From Planctomycetaceae bacterium (GTDB lineage: Bacteria; Planctomycetota; Planctomycetia; Pirellulales; Pirellulaceae), in the NCBI GenBank assembly GCA_005773145.1, contig SXHS01000042.1:1-10518 (forward strand): 10,518 nt of DNA, given 5' to 3'. A program made the position numbers and the translations under genes. This document shows positions 1 through 6,227 of this stretch, piece by piece. Each line of letters starts with the position of its first letter. Within the stretch, counting starts at the first letter, position 1. A model generated the notes under the pieces. The model saw only the letters and a program-made list of their open reading frames with translations. It made no database searches and was not told where the DNA came from.

Positions 1-11
1 ATCAGAAAAAA

Positions 12-82
12 CTCAGGGACTAGGATTCGAACCTAGACTGACGGAACCAAAATCCGTAGTGCTACCGTTACACCATCCCCGA
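12..82 (-). tRNA. tRNA-Gln (anticodon TTG)
   Basis: Read on the minus strand, this is a complete cloverleaf of 71 nt. The 7-bp acceptor stem (TCGGGGA with TCCCTGA) contains one G-T wobble. The anticodon stem ACGGA/TCCGT encloses the loop TTTTGGT, which places anticodon TTG at 48-50 (complement), so it reads CAA glutamine codons. The T arm is CTAGG-TTCGAAT-CCTAG. The discriminator base is G at 12. CCA is not encoded, so it must be added after transcription. A run of six T (minus strand, 6-11) follows directly and may end the transcript. The gene lies 78 bp downstream of rex on the same strand. Confidence 0.96.
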
Positions 83-160
83 ATGCCATCTGGCCCCGAA
101 TACGATTTGGACAGCCCGTGCACGCAAACCGAAGTGTCGGCCGTCCACATGCTTTCCCCA

Positions 161-877
161 TTATGTCGGATTTCTCAGTCCGTTGACAACGGCGAATGAC
201 AATTGTTCTAATTCGATCGCCAAATCAACGGAGGCCTGCCGAATTCGGGGGGGTACGGTAATCCGCACGGCCGCGAAATTCAGAATGCCTTCGATACCAG
301 CTGAAACCATTTGCTCGGCCACGTCCTGAGCGGATTCGGCAGGGACCGCGATGATCCCGAGCCGGATGTCATGCTGTTTGACGAGCTTGGGCAAGTCCCG
401 CGGATCATGTACGGCCACCCCGGCCACCATACGTCCGATTTTGCGGGCATCCGCATCGAAGACGGCTACCACTTGAAATCGCTGTAGGCCAAAGCCCTTG
501 TAGCCTAACAGCGCTCGCCCCAGATTGCCCAGGCCAACCAGAGCGACTGGCCAATCGCGATCCGTCCCCATGATCCGCTTGATCTGGGCGTGCAATTCTT
601 GACATCGGTAGCCGATGCCCGGGTACCCGAATTGGCCGAAATAGGCCAAGTCCTTACGGACTTGCGCATCACTAAAGCCGAGCCGCTGGCCAAGGTCGGT
701 GGAACTGACGGTGGTTTGATCGTTGCGAATCAGGTGCTGCAGCTCGCGCAAATACAAGCTCAATCGGCTCACCACGGCCTTGGGGGGCGGGCCGGTGGGC
801 AGTTCGGTAGCTCGCGACGTCCGTTTCCGCTGTGACCCGGCCATGCGTCTGGTTCCGCTGGAGCTCATAGGGCTCAT
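161..877 (-). CDS. rex: Redox-sensing transcriptional repressor Rex
   Basis: Rex proteins are cytoplasmic dimeric repressors that bind DNA when NADH is low and release it when NADH binds, controlling fermentation and respiration genes. From the ATG at 877 the protein has 238 residues. After a basic N-terminal stretch of about 30 residues comes the winged helix, with VSSTDLGQRLGFSDAQVRKD and then LAYFGQFGYPGIGY (about residues 57-90). A Rossmann fold follows with the NAD-binding signature VGLGNLGRALLGYKGF (about 114-129) and VFDAD at the end of the second strand. The C-terminal part, with GILNFAAVRI and VDLAIELEQLSFAVV, is typical of the family. Most Rex proteins have about 205-220 residues, so the N-terminus is long or the true start is further in. 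Other candidate starts are TTG at 898 and ATGs at 868 and 844 (the last giving 227 residues). None has a clear ribosome binding site. The family assignment is very secure; the start is not. Confidence 0.95.
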   Translation of the reverse strand: MSPMSSSGTRRMAGSQRKRTSRATELPTGPPPKAVVSRLSLYLRELQHLIRNDQTTVSSTDLGQRLGFSDAQVRKDLAYFGQFGYPGIGYRCQELHAQIKRIMGTDRDWPVALVGLGNLGRALLGYKGFGLQRFQVVAVFDADARKIGRMVAGVAVHDPRDLPKLVKQHDIRLGIIAVPAESAQDVAEQMVSAGIEGILNFAAVRITVPPRIRQASVDLAIELEQLSFAVVNGLRNPT

Positions 878-988
878 GATTCGAGGCTTTGGGGGCAATG
901 AGGCGGCGTTGGGCGCGACTTTAGGCCCGTGCCTGGGCCTGCTTCAGACGCCGCAACTACGCCCCGCCTAATCTAACCGACCTGCCCA

Positions 989-1017
989 TTATATCCATTC
1001 AATCTAGTCACTGCATT
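989..1017 (-). promoter_or_regulatory. Candidate sigma70-type promoter of rex
   Basis: On the minus strand there is a perfect TATAAT at 989-994 within GGATATAATGGG, about 110 bp upstream of the chosen rex start. A -35 box 17 bp further upstream would be ATGCAG (1012-1017), which matches the consensus poorly. The perfect -10 in an otherwise GC-rich spacer makes this the best rex promoter candidate. I see no convincing Rex-type operator (TTGTGAA-like inverted repeat) around it. Confidence 0.4.
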
Positions 1018-1301
1018 CTTTTCAATTCAAGCATCTCTTCCATTTTGACGATGAAGGTCGACACACAGGAAGGGCGACGTGTGCGAAATGGATCGTCCGC
1101 CGTGACGGTTGCTACTGATCATAACGTCTGTAGCGGTGGCCGGGAACGGCCTAGCGCACGGTGCCCTGACTGGCCGAAATGTAACTACATCGGGGACCTT
1201 GCGGCCCCAACCTACCGACCTGCGACGGAACGTCGCGAACCCTCCGCCCCCACCTACCCATGCCCAGCCAAGGACGATTGCCTGCCCAAGGAAGGCCCAC
1301 C

Positions 1302-1308
1302 AAGGAGA
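1302..1308 (+). promoter_or_regulatory. Ribosome binding site fixing the YTV start
   Basis: The AAGGAGA sequence lies 8 nt before the ATG at 1317. It supports that start over the upstream in-frame ATG at 1260 and over the ATG at 1308, which overlaps the site itself. The signal peptide also begins cleanly at the 1317 ATG (MKARLVLPFV). Confidence 0.85.
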
Positions 1309-1316
1309 TGCAAGAT

Positions 1317-3128
1317 ATGAAGGCCCGACTGGTGTTGCCCTTCGTAACGATGCTTGCTTTAGGGATGATGGCAGATATGGCCAACGCCTGTTATTGCGGC
1401 GTGGCCCGATTTCCATTATTTCGCCGTTGCCAGCCGATTTGCTACAGCTGCTGCACGCCTTGTAGCTGCCACACGGTCATGAAGACCGTTTCCGAAGTGG
1501 TGTATGAGCCGCAGCAGTGTACCACCTATCGCACGGTCTATTCGACGGTGATGGAGCAGCGTACGATCGATTGTGTGCGTCATGTTTGTGAGACCCAATG
1601 GCGTCAGCAGGCGTACACGGTGAATCGTCGCGTCTACGAGACGCATTGTCGCACGGTCCCCTACACGGTGAACCGGCCGGTCTGGGAGACTCGCTGCAAG
1701 CAGGTCCCCTACACGGTGATGCGTACCCACTGGGAGACTCGCAGCCGGCAGATCCCCTACACGGTGTATCGCACGGTGTGGGAGAACAAGACCCGCGAGA
1801 TTCCCTATACGGTGCATCGCACGGTGTGGGAGAACAAGACCCGTGAGATTCCCTACACGGTGCATCGCACGGTGTGGGAGAACAAGACCCGTGAGATTCC
1901 CTACACGGTGCATCGCACGGTTTGGGAAAACAAGACGCGTGAGATTCCCTACACGGTTAATCAGGTTCATTGGGAAACCAAGACCCGTCAGATTCCCTAC
2001 ACGGTCTGCCGCACCGTGCGTGAAACCCATACCAAGCAGGTGCCGTACACGGTCTGCAAGCCCGTCTACGAAACGCATGAGCGAGTTTGCCACTACACGG
2101 TGCGTAAGCCGGTTCATTACACCAAGATGATCCGGGTGTGCTCCGGGCATTGGGATACCTGCGTGGAGGAGAGGCCGGGGCCTGTCGTGCGGAAGTGCGT
2201 CCAGGACCCAGGCAGTTGGGTCTGGGATCCGTGCTGCTGCCGTTGCGTTTATTGCCCGGGTGCGTGCCACGTGGTCGAATGCCAATGCCCGCCGATTCGC
2301 TGCTGCCGCAAGGTATGGGTCCCGGAGGTTCACGAGCGTGCGGTCAATTGCGTGCGGTACGAGTGCCAGACATGCAGCAAGACGGTCCCCTACACGGTTT
2401 GCCGAATGGTTCGCGAGACGCATGTGCGAAATTGCAGCTACGACGTCTGCCGTGTGGTGCCCGAACAACGGGTCAAGACCTGCTGCTACCGGGTCTGCCA
2501 TGTGGTGCCCGAGACTCGGGTGCGCACGGAGTGCTACAAGGTCTGCCATGTGGTACCGGAGACTCGGATTCGCACCTGCTGCTATAAGGTGGCTCATTGC
2601 GTACCCGAACAGCGTGTCCGCACATGTTGCTACCGGGTGTGCCATGTCGTGCCGGAGACCCGTGTCCGTACCTGCTGCTACAAGGTGGCCCATTGCGTGC
2701 CCGAGCAGCGTGTCCGCACATGTTGCTACAAGGTTTGCCATCGGGTTCCCGAGACGCATGTTCGCACGTGCACCTATCGCGTGTGCCGCATGGTGTGTGA
2801 GACCCATACGCGACAGGTTCCGTATTCGGTATGCCGCTTGGTCCCTCAGACCTGTGTGCGCAACATCCCCTACACGGTGACCCGAACGGTGCATTGCCCG
2901 CGCACGATCTGCGTCCCCCGCTGTGTGGCTCGAACGGTCCCATGCACGGTAACTCGCTGTGTGCCACGGACGGTTTGCCGTCAAGTTCCTGTGACGGTCT
3001 GCTGCCCGGTGCCATGCTGCTGTGATCCGTGCGGTTCGGCTTGCACCTCGGATGGATGCACGGATGTCTCCGGTGGTGTTGACATGCCGGCAACCGGCAA
3101 TCATTGCCCCGGTGGCTGCGGGGCCTAG
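1317..3128 (+). CDS. Secreted cysteine-rich YTV-repeat protein (planctomycete envelope protein)
   Basis: This is a 603-residue exported protein. Residues 1-24 form a signal peptide (MKARLVLPFV core, ending ANA before C25). The -3 position is Ala and -2 is Asn, a poor lipobox, so signal peptidase I cleavage is more likely than lipoprotein processing. Residues about 99-272 hold ten full units plus a partial one of a 16-residue repeat of the form PYTVxRxVWExxxRxI. Residues 273-357 are a Cys-rich non-repeat insert with CCC at 306-308. Residues 358-517 hold ten more 16-residue units, now mostly CYxVCHVVPExRVRTC. Residues 518-603 are a Cys- and Pro-rich tail. The mature protein has roughly 70 cysteines (about one residue in eight). 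YTV repeats are known from planctomycetes and have been linked to their proteinaceous cell wall. A structural, disulfide-crosslinked envelope role is inferred, since no catalytic motif is visible. The gene stands alone between a divergent rex and its own terminator. Confidence 0.9.
   Translation: MKARLVLPFVTMLALGMMADMANACYCGVARFPLFRRCQPICYSCCTPCSCHTVMKTVSEVVYEPQQCTTYRTVYSTVMEQRTIDCVRHVCETQWRQQAYTVNRRVYETHCRTVPYTVNRPVWETRCKQVPYTVMRTHWETRSRQIPYTVYRTVWENKTREIPYTVHRTVWENKTREIPYTVHRTVWENKTREIPYTVHRTVWENKTREIPYTVNQVHWETKTRQIPYTVCRTVRETHTKQVPYTVCKPVYETHERVCHYTVRKPVHYTKMIRVCSGHWDTCVEERPGPVVRKCVQDPGSWVWDPCCCRCVYCPGACHVVECQCPPIRCCRKVWVPEVHERAVNCVRYECQTCSKTVPYTVCRMVRETHVRNCSYDVCRVVPEQRVKTCCYRVCHVVPETRVRTECYKVCHVVPETRIRTCCYKVAHCVPEQRVRTCCYRVCHVVPETRVRTCCYKVAHCVPEQRVRTCCYKVCHRVPETHVRTCTYRVCRMVCETHTRQVPYSVCRLVPQTCVRNIPYTVTRTVHCPRTICVPRCVARTVPCTVTRCVPRTVCRQVPVTVCCPVPCCCDPCGSACTSDGCTDVSGGVDMPATGNHCPGGCGA
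1611..2132 (+). repeat. First in-gene array of 48-bp YTV units
   Basis: Ten complete 48-bp units (1611-2090) and a partial eleventh (2091-2132) are in frame with the YTV gene, each coding one 16-residue repeat. The four units at 1771, 1819, 1867 and 1915 are the most alike. Those at 1819-1866 and 1867-1914 are identical in DNA, and the one at 1771-1818 differs from them at two bases. Flanking units are more diverged, which suggests recent expansion in the middle of the array. Confidence 0.95.
2388..2867 (+). repeat. Second in-gene array of 48-bp units (Cys-rich type)
   Basis: Ten 48-bp units in exact register code the CYxVCHVVPExRVRTC type of repeat. A higher-order 96-bp period is visible: the unit at 2586-2633 recurs at 2682-2729 with three changed bases. 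The coded repeats alternate between a CYRVCHVV form and a CYKVAHCV form. The array has the same 16-residue period as the first but a different composition: Cys replaces the leading Pro, and there is no Trp. Confidence 0.93.
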
Positions 3129-3142
3129 TTGAAACGCTGTCC

Positions 3143-3183
3143 GGCGGGCGATCGAGGAGTGCCCCTCCCATCGATCGCCCGCC
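3143..3183 (+). terminator. Strong hairpin after the YTV gene
   Basis: A perfect 13-bp inverted repeat (GGCGGGCGATCGA at 3143-3155, TCGATCGCCCGCC at 3171-3183) starts 14 bp after the stop codon. The 15-nt loop can itself pair GGAG with CTCC. There is no immediate T run; a T5 lies about 18 bp further at 3202-3206. It may protect the 3' end of the mRNA or act as a weak terminator. The same stem also forms on the other strand. Confidence 0.6.
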
Positions 3184-3265
3184 AGCGGCCTGGGCTGTGC
3201 TCTTTTTGCCCATGCCCGCCGATACCACCAATTCTATTTGGGTCTGGTCCTCGCCGCTGACGTGC

Positions 3266-3290
3266 GGCTTGGGATTCAGGCCCTTTTTTT
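3266..3290 (+). terminator. Intrinsic terminator of the YTV gene
   Basis: A 6-bp stem (GGCTTG at 3266-3271 with CAGGCC at 3277-3282, one G-U pair) with a 5-nt loop is followed by C and seven T (3284-3290). This is the classical rho-independent layout on the plus strand. It isolates the YTV transcript from ppdK. Confidence 0.65.
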
Positions 3291-3341
3291 GGTCCGACAA
3301 AGTATTCCATCGCCGCGCTCGTGGCGTGTGCCGAAGATGCG

Positions 3342-3372
3342 GGATTCGAACGCCGCTCGGCATCGCGAATCC
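3342..3372. repeat. Inverted repeat abutting the ppdK promoter
   Basis: GGATTCG at 3342-3348 and CGAATCC at 3366-3372 form a perfect 7-bp inverted repeat with a 17-bp spacer. The right arm ends directly before the -35 box at 3373. The position fits an operator or activator site, but no regulator can be named and a chance repeat is possible. Confidence 0.4.
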
Positions 3373-3401
3373 TTGACGTGATCCCGCAAGATTGCTACGA
3401 T
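3373..3401 (+). promoter_or_regulatory. Sigma70-like promoter of ppdK
   Basis: TTGACG (3373-3378, five of six consensus bases) is followed after exactly 17 bp by TACGAT (3396-3401, four of six). Transcription would start near 3408 and leave a leader of about 130 nt before the ppdK ATG. It lies downstream of the YTV terminator, which fits an independent ppdK transcript. Confidence 0.55.
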
Positions 3402-3538
3402 CGTCGGCACATAAAGATCGTCGCCATACTCTGGTCACCGGCTGGCAACCATCCGTGCGTTGCAGTGGGCGTGTTTCAAGAACCGCTCAGCCGGGGCCAT
3501 TCACGAGATAGCACCACAAATCAGGAAGGGCAGATAGC

Positions 3539-6205
3539 ATGGCCAAGAAAGCCAATAAATCGGCAAGTCGGGATCTATTTTATTTTGGCAAGACGCGAAC
3601 CGACGGCGACGGAACCCAAAAGGAACTCCTGGGGGGTAAGGGAGCCAATCTGGCCGAAATGACGGGCATGGGGTTGCCCGTTCCACCGGGCTTCACGATA
3701 ACGACCGAGGTTTGCCAGCGTTACTACGACGAGGGGCGGAAGACGCCCAGCGGCCTGATGGATCAGATCCATGTCTGCGTCAAGTTGTTGGAAAAGGAGC
3801 TGGCCAAGGCATTTGGCGATCATCGCAATCCATTGCTCGTCTCCGTTCGTTCCGGTGCCGCCGCTTCGATGCCGGGGATGATGAACACCATCCTCAATTT
3901 GGGGCTTACCGACCAGTCCGTCGTCGGCCTGGCGAATGCCACGGGCAACGAACGTTTTGCGTACGACGCCTATCGGCGTTTGATCAACATGTTTGGCGAT
4001 GTTGTGATGGGAATCGACCACGAGCACTTTGAAGAGGCATTTTCCCAAATCAAACGCAAGTACAAGGTTCAACTGGATACCGACGTCCCAGCCAAGGGGC
4101 TGATCGAGTTGTGTGACAGCTACAAACAGGTTTATCGCAAGTTCACGCAACAGGCGTTCCCGCAAGACCCCTATCGTCAGCTGGAATTGTCCGTCTGCGC
4201 GGTCTTCGCCAGCTGGATGACGCCGCGCGCCGTACGTTATCGCGAGGTGGAGAACATCCGGGGCCTCAAGGGGACGGCAGTCAATATTCAGTCGATGGTT
4301 TATGGGAATATGGGAGATGACAGCGGCACCGGAGTCGCGTTCACGCGTAACCCGTCCACCGGCGAAAACAAATTTTACGGCGAGTTCTTGATTAACGCCC
4401 AAGGGGAGGATGTGGTCGCGGGAATTCGCACCCCCTTGCCCGTGGATCAGATGCCCAAGTGGAATCCCGGCGTTCACCGACAATTGCTGGAGATCAAGAA
4501 CACGCTGGAAGCCCACTATCGAGAAATGCAGGACATTGAATTCACCATCGAGCGGGGCACTTTGTTCATGCTGCAGACCCGCACGGGAAAACGGACGGGT
4601 AGCGCGGCGGTCAAGATTGCCTGCGATTTGGTCCGCGAGAAGTTGATTGATGAGAAGTTGGCCCTCCTGCGCATTCCCGCCGGAGACCTGACGCAATTGT
4701 TGCTCCCCAGCTTTACGTCACAGGCCAAGAACAAGGCCGAGTTGTTGACGCGCGGACTCCCTGCCTCCCCAGGCGCGTCGGTAGGTACGCTGGCATTTAC
4801 GGCCGAGGAAGCCGTCGCGCGGACTCGGGACGGTGAAGCCGTTTTGCTCGTTCGCAAGGAAACCAGCCCAGAGGACATCGATGGCATGCACAGCGCAGCC
4901 GGGATTCTCACTAGTACGGGAGGGATGACTAGCCACGCGGCCGTGGTCGCTCGTGGTTGGGGCCGTTGCTGCGTCGCTGGGGCCGGCGAAATCATGATCG
5001 ACGAAAAAGCACGCAAGCTTGTCGTCAAGGGAAAGACCTTCACACACAAGGATACCTTGTCCATCGACGGCGCTACGGGAGAAGTCATGGCCGGCATCGT
5101 GGCTAAGACGGAACCCAAGATGTCGGCTGAGTTTTTGCAAGTGATGAAGTGGTCCGACAAGTATCGGCGCATGAAGGTGCGGACCAATGCAGACACCCCG
5201 GAAGACGCAGCACGCGCCAGAGACTTTGGTGCCGAGGGGATTGGTCTTTGCCGCACCGAGCACATGTTCTTCCAGGAGGATCGCATTGCGGCCATGCGCG
5301 AAATGATTCTGGCCGAGACCGTGGAACACCGCAAGCAGGCCCTCGCCAAGTTGCTCCCCTTTCAACGCCGCGACTTTGAGGGCATTTTCAAGCGCATGTC
5401 CGGGCTCCCCGTCACCATCCGCTTGTTGGATCCCCCCCTGCATGAGTTCCTGCCACACGATGCCAAAAGCCAAAAAGAATTGGCGCAGAGCCTCGGCGTC
5501 ACGCCGGCCAAAATCGCTGCCCGGGTGCAGCAGTTGCACGAACAAAACCCCATGCTTGGGCACCGCGGCTGCCGCTTGAGTGTTACCTACCCGGAAATCC
5601 TCGAGATGCAGGTTACGGCGATTGTCCAGGCAGCCATCGCCTGCAAGGCAAAGAAAATCGACGCGCGGCCGGAAATCATGATTCCCCTCGTGGGAACCGC
5701 CAGCGAACTGGCTCAACTACGTGAGCTGACCTCGCAAACCATGGATCAGGTCGTGACGGCCAAGAAGTTCACGGGCAAGCTCGATATTCTGATTGGCACG
5801 ATGATCGAGGTACCTCGCGCGGCCTTGACCGCCGCGCAAGTCGCGGAGCATGCCGATTTCTTTAGTTTTGGTACCAACGACTTGACCCAATTGACATTCG
5901 GATTTAGCCGAGACGATGTCAACTCGTTTCTGCCCGACTACCTGTCCAAGGAAATTTTGCCGCAGGATCCGTTTCAATCTCTGGACACGGCCGGTGTTGG
6001 TCAGCTCGTCGAGATGGCTGTACGCGGTGGGCGAATTGCCAAGGCCCATCTCAAATGCGGGATCTGCGGTGAACACGGCGGAGATCCGGCTTCGATCCAG
6101 TTCTGTGAGAAGGCGGGCCTGGACTACGTCAGCTGTTCCCCCTTCCGCGTACCCATCGCCCGCTTGGCAGCTGCGCAAGCGGCGCTCCGCGGGGCGAAGC
6201 ACTAG
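3539..6205 (+). CDS. ppdK: Pyruvate, phosphate dikinase
   Basis: The enzyme interconverts pyruvate + ATP + phosphate and phosphoenolpyruvate + AMP + pyrophosphate in the cytoplasm. It links glycolysis and gluconeogenesis and allows pyrophosphate-based glycolysis. The 888-residue length matches bacterial family members. The N-terminal nucleotide-binding domain has GGKGANLAEM near residue 32 and VRSGAAASMPGMMNTILNLG (103-122, R104 conserved). The swivelling phosphohistidine domain has GGMTSHAAVVARGWG with the phosphorylated His at 466. The C-terminal PEP/pyruvate-binding barrel has FSFGTNDLTQ (775-784) and KCGICGEHGGDP with the catalytic Cys at 843. All key residues are present. The ATG at 3539 is preceded by AGGAAGGG (3523-3530) at good spacing. 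Thr464, two residues before the His, is the site that the DUF299 regulator phosphorylates in relatives, but no such gene is in this window. The gene is monocistronic and converges with lpxA, 22 bp away. Confidence 0.98.
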   Translation: MAKKANKSASRDLFYFGKTRTDGDGTQKELLGGKGANLAEMTGMGLPVPPGFTITTEVCQRYYDEGRKTPSGLMDQIHVCVKLLEKELAKAFGDHRNPLLVSVRSGAAASMPGMMNTILNLGLTDQSVVGLANATGNERFAYDAYRRLINMFGDVVMGIDHEHFEEAFSQIKRKYKVQLDTDVPAKGLIELCDSYKQVYRKFTQQAFPQDPYRQLELSVCAVFASWMTPRAVRYREVENIRGLKGTAVNIQSMVYGNMGDDSGTGVAFTRNPSTGENKFYGEFLINAQGEDVVAGIRTPLPVDQMPKWNPGVHRQLLEIKNTLEAHYREMQDIEFTIERGTLFMLQTRTGKRTGSAAVKIACDLVREKLIDEKLALLRIPAGDLTQLLLPSFTSQAKNKAELLTRGLPASPGASVGTLAFTAEEAVARTRDGEAVLLVRKETSPEDIDGMHSAAGILTSTGGMTSHAAVVARGWGRCCVAGAGEIMIDEKARKLVVKGKTFTHKDTLSIDGATGEVMAGIVAKTEPKMSAEFLQVMKWSDKYRRMKVRTNADTPEDAARARDFGAEGIGLCRTEHMFFQEDRIAAMREMILAETVEHRKQALAKLLPFQRRDFEGIFKRMSGLPVTIRLLDPPLHEFLPHDAKSQKELAQSLGVTPAKIAARVQQLHEQNPMLGHRGCRLSVTYPEILEMQVTAIVQAAIACKAKKIDARPEIMIPLVGTASELAQLRELTSQTMDQVVTAKKFTGKLDILIGTMIEVPRAALTAAQVAEHADFFSFGTNDLTQLTFGFSRDDVNSFLPDYLSKEILPQDPFQSLDTAGVGQLVEMAVRGGRIAKAHLKCGICGEHGGDPASIQFCEKAGLDYVSCSPFRVPIARLAAAQAALRGAKH

Positions 6206-6227
6206 TTTCGAAGGAATGCTGGACTCA

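Larger units (their letters stand above)
878..1316. other. Divergent spacer between rex and the YTV gene
   Basis: This stretch of about 440 bp separates rex (minus) from the YTV gene (plus). It contains the rex promoter candidate at 989-1017. For the plus strand there is a TTGACG at 1045-1050 but no fitting -10 box 17 bp downstream, so I cannot place the YTV promoter. A short GGCC-GGGAAC-GGCC inverted repeat sits at 1138-1151. The open frames here have no signal of being coding. The last part (1302-1308) carries the ribosome binding site of the YTV gene. Confidence 0.5.

Noticed and set aside
1260..1316. Upstream extension of the YTV gene to the ATG at 1260
   Set aside because: It would add 19 polar residues before a clear signal peptide and would contain the AAGGAGA ribosome binding site in its coding region.
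1611..2867. CRISPR-like regular repeats
   Set aside because: The 48-bp units are contiguous, in frame and without unique spacers, so they are protein-coding repeats.
1416..3104. A 562-codon open frame on the minus strand covering nearly the whole YTV gene
   Set aside because: The 48-bp repeats are a multiple of three, so a stop-free antisense frame in one unit is stop-free in all. The product is an Ala/Arg/His-rich mirror of the repeats, with no start signal, while the plus strand has a ribosome binding site, signal peptide and known repeat family.
3325..3372. Apparent tRNA-like T arm (GGATTCGAA) in the ppdK upstream region
   Set aside because: No acceptor, D or anticodon stems can be built around it; it is better described as the 7-bp inverted repeat near the promoter.
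2473..3438. A second long minus-strand frame over the YTV 3' end and spacer
   Set aside because: It crosses the terminator region, is Arg/Pro/Ser-rich and low in complexity, and shows no family motif. It is explained by repeat and GC bias.
3575..4696. 373-codon frame antisense to ppdK
   Set aside because: The sense strand encodes a fully conserved PPDK; the antisense frame is a GC-driven shadow without recognisable motifs.
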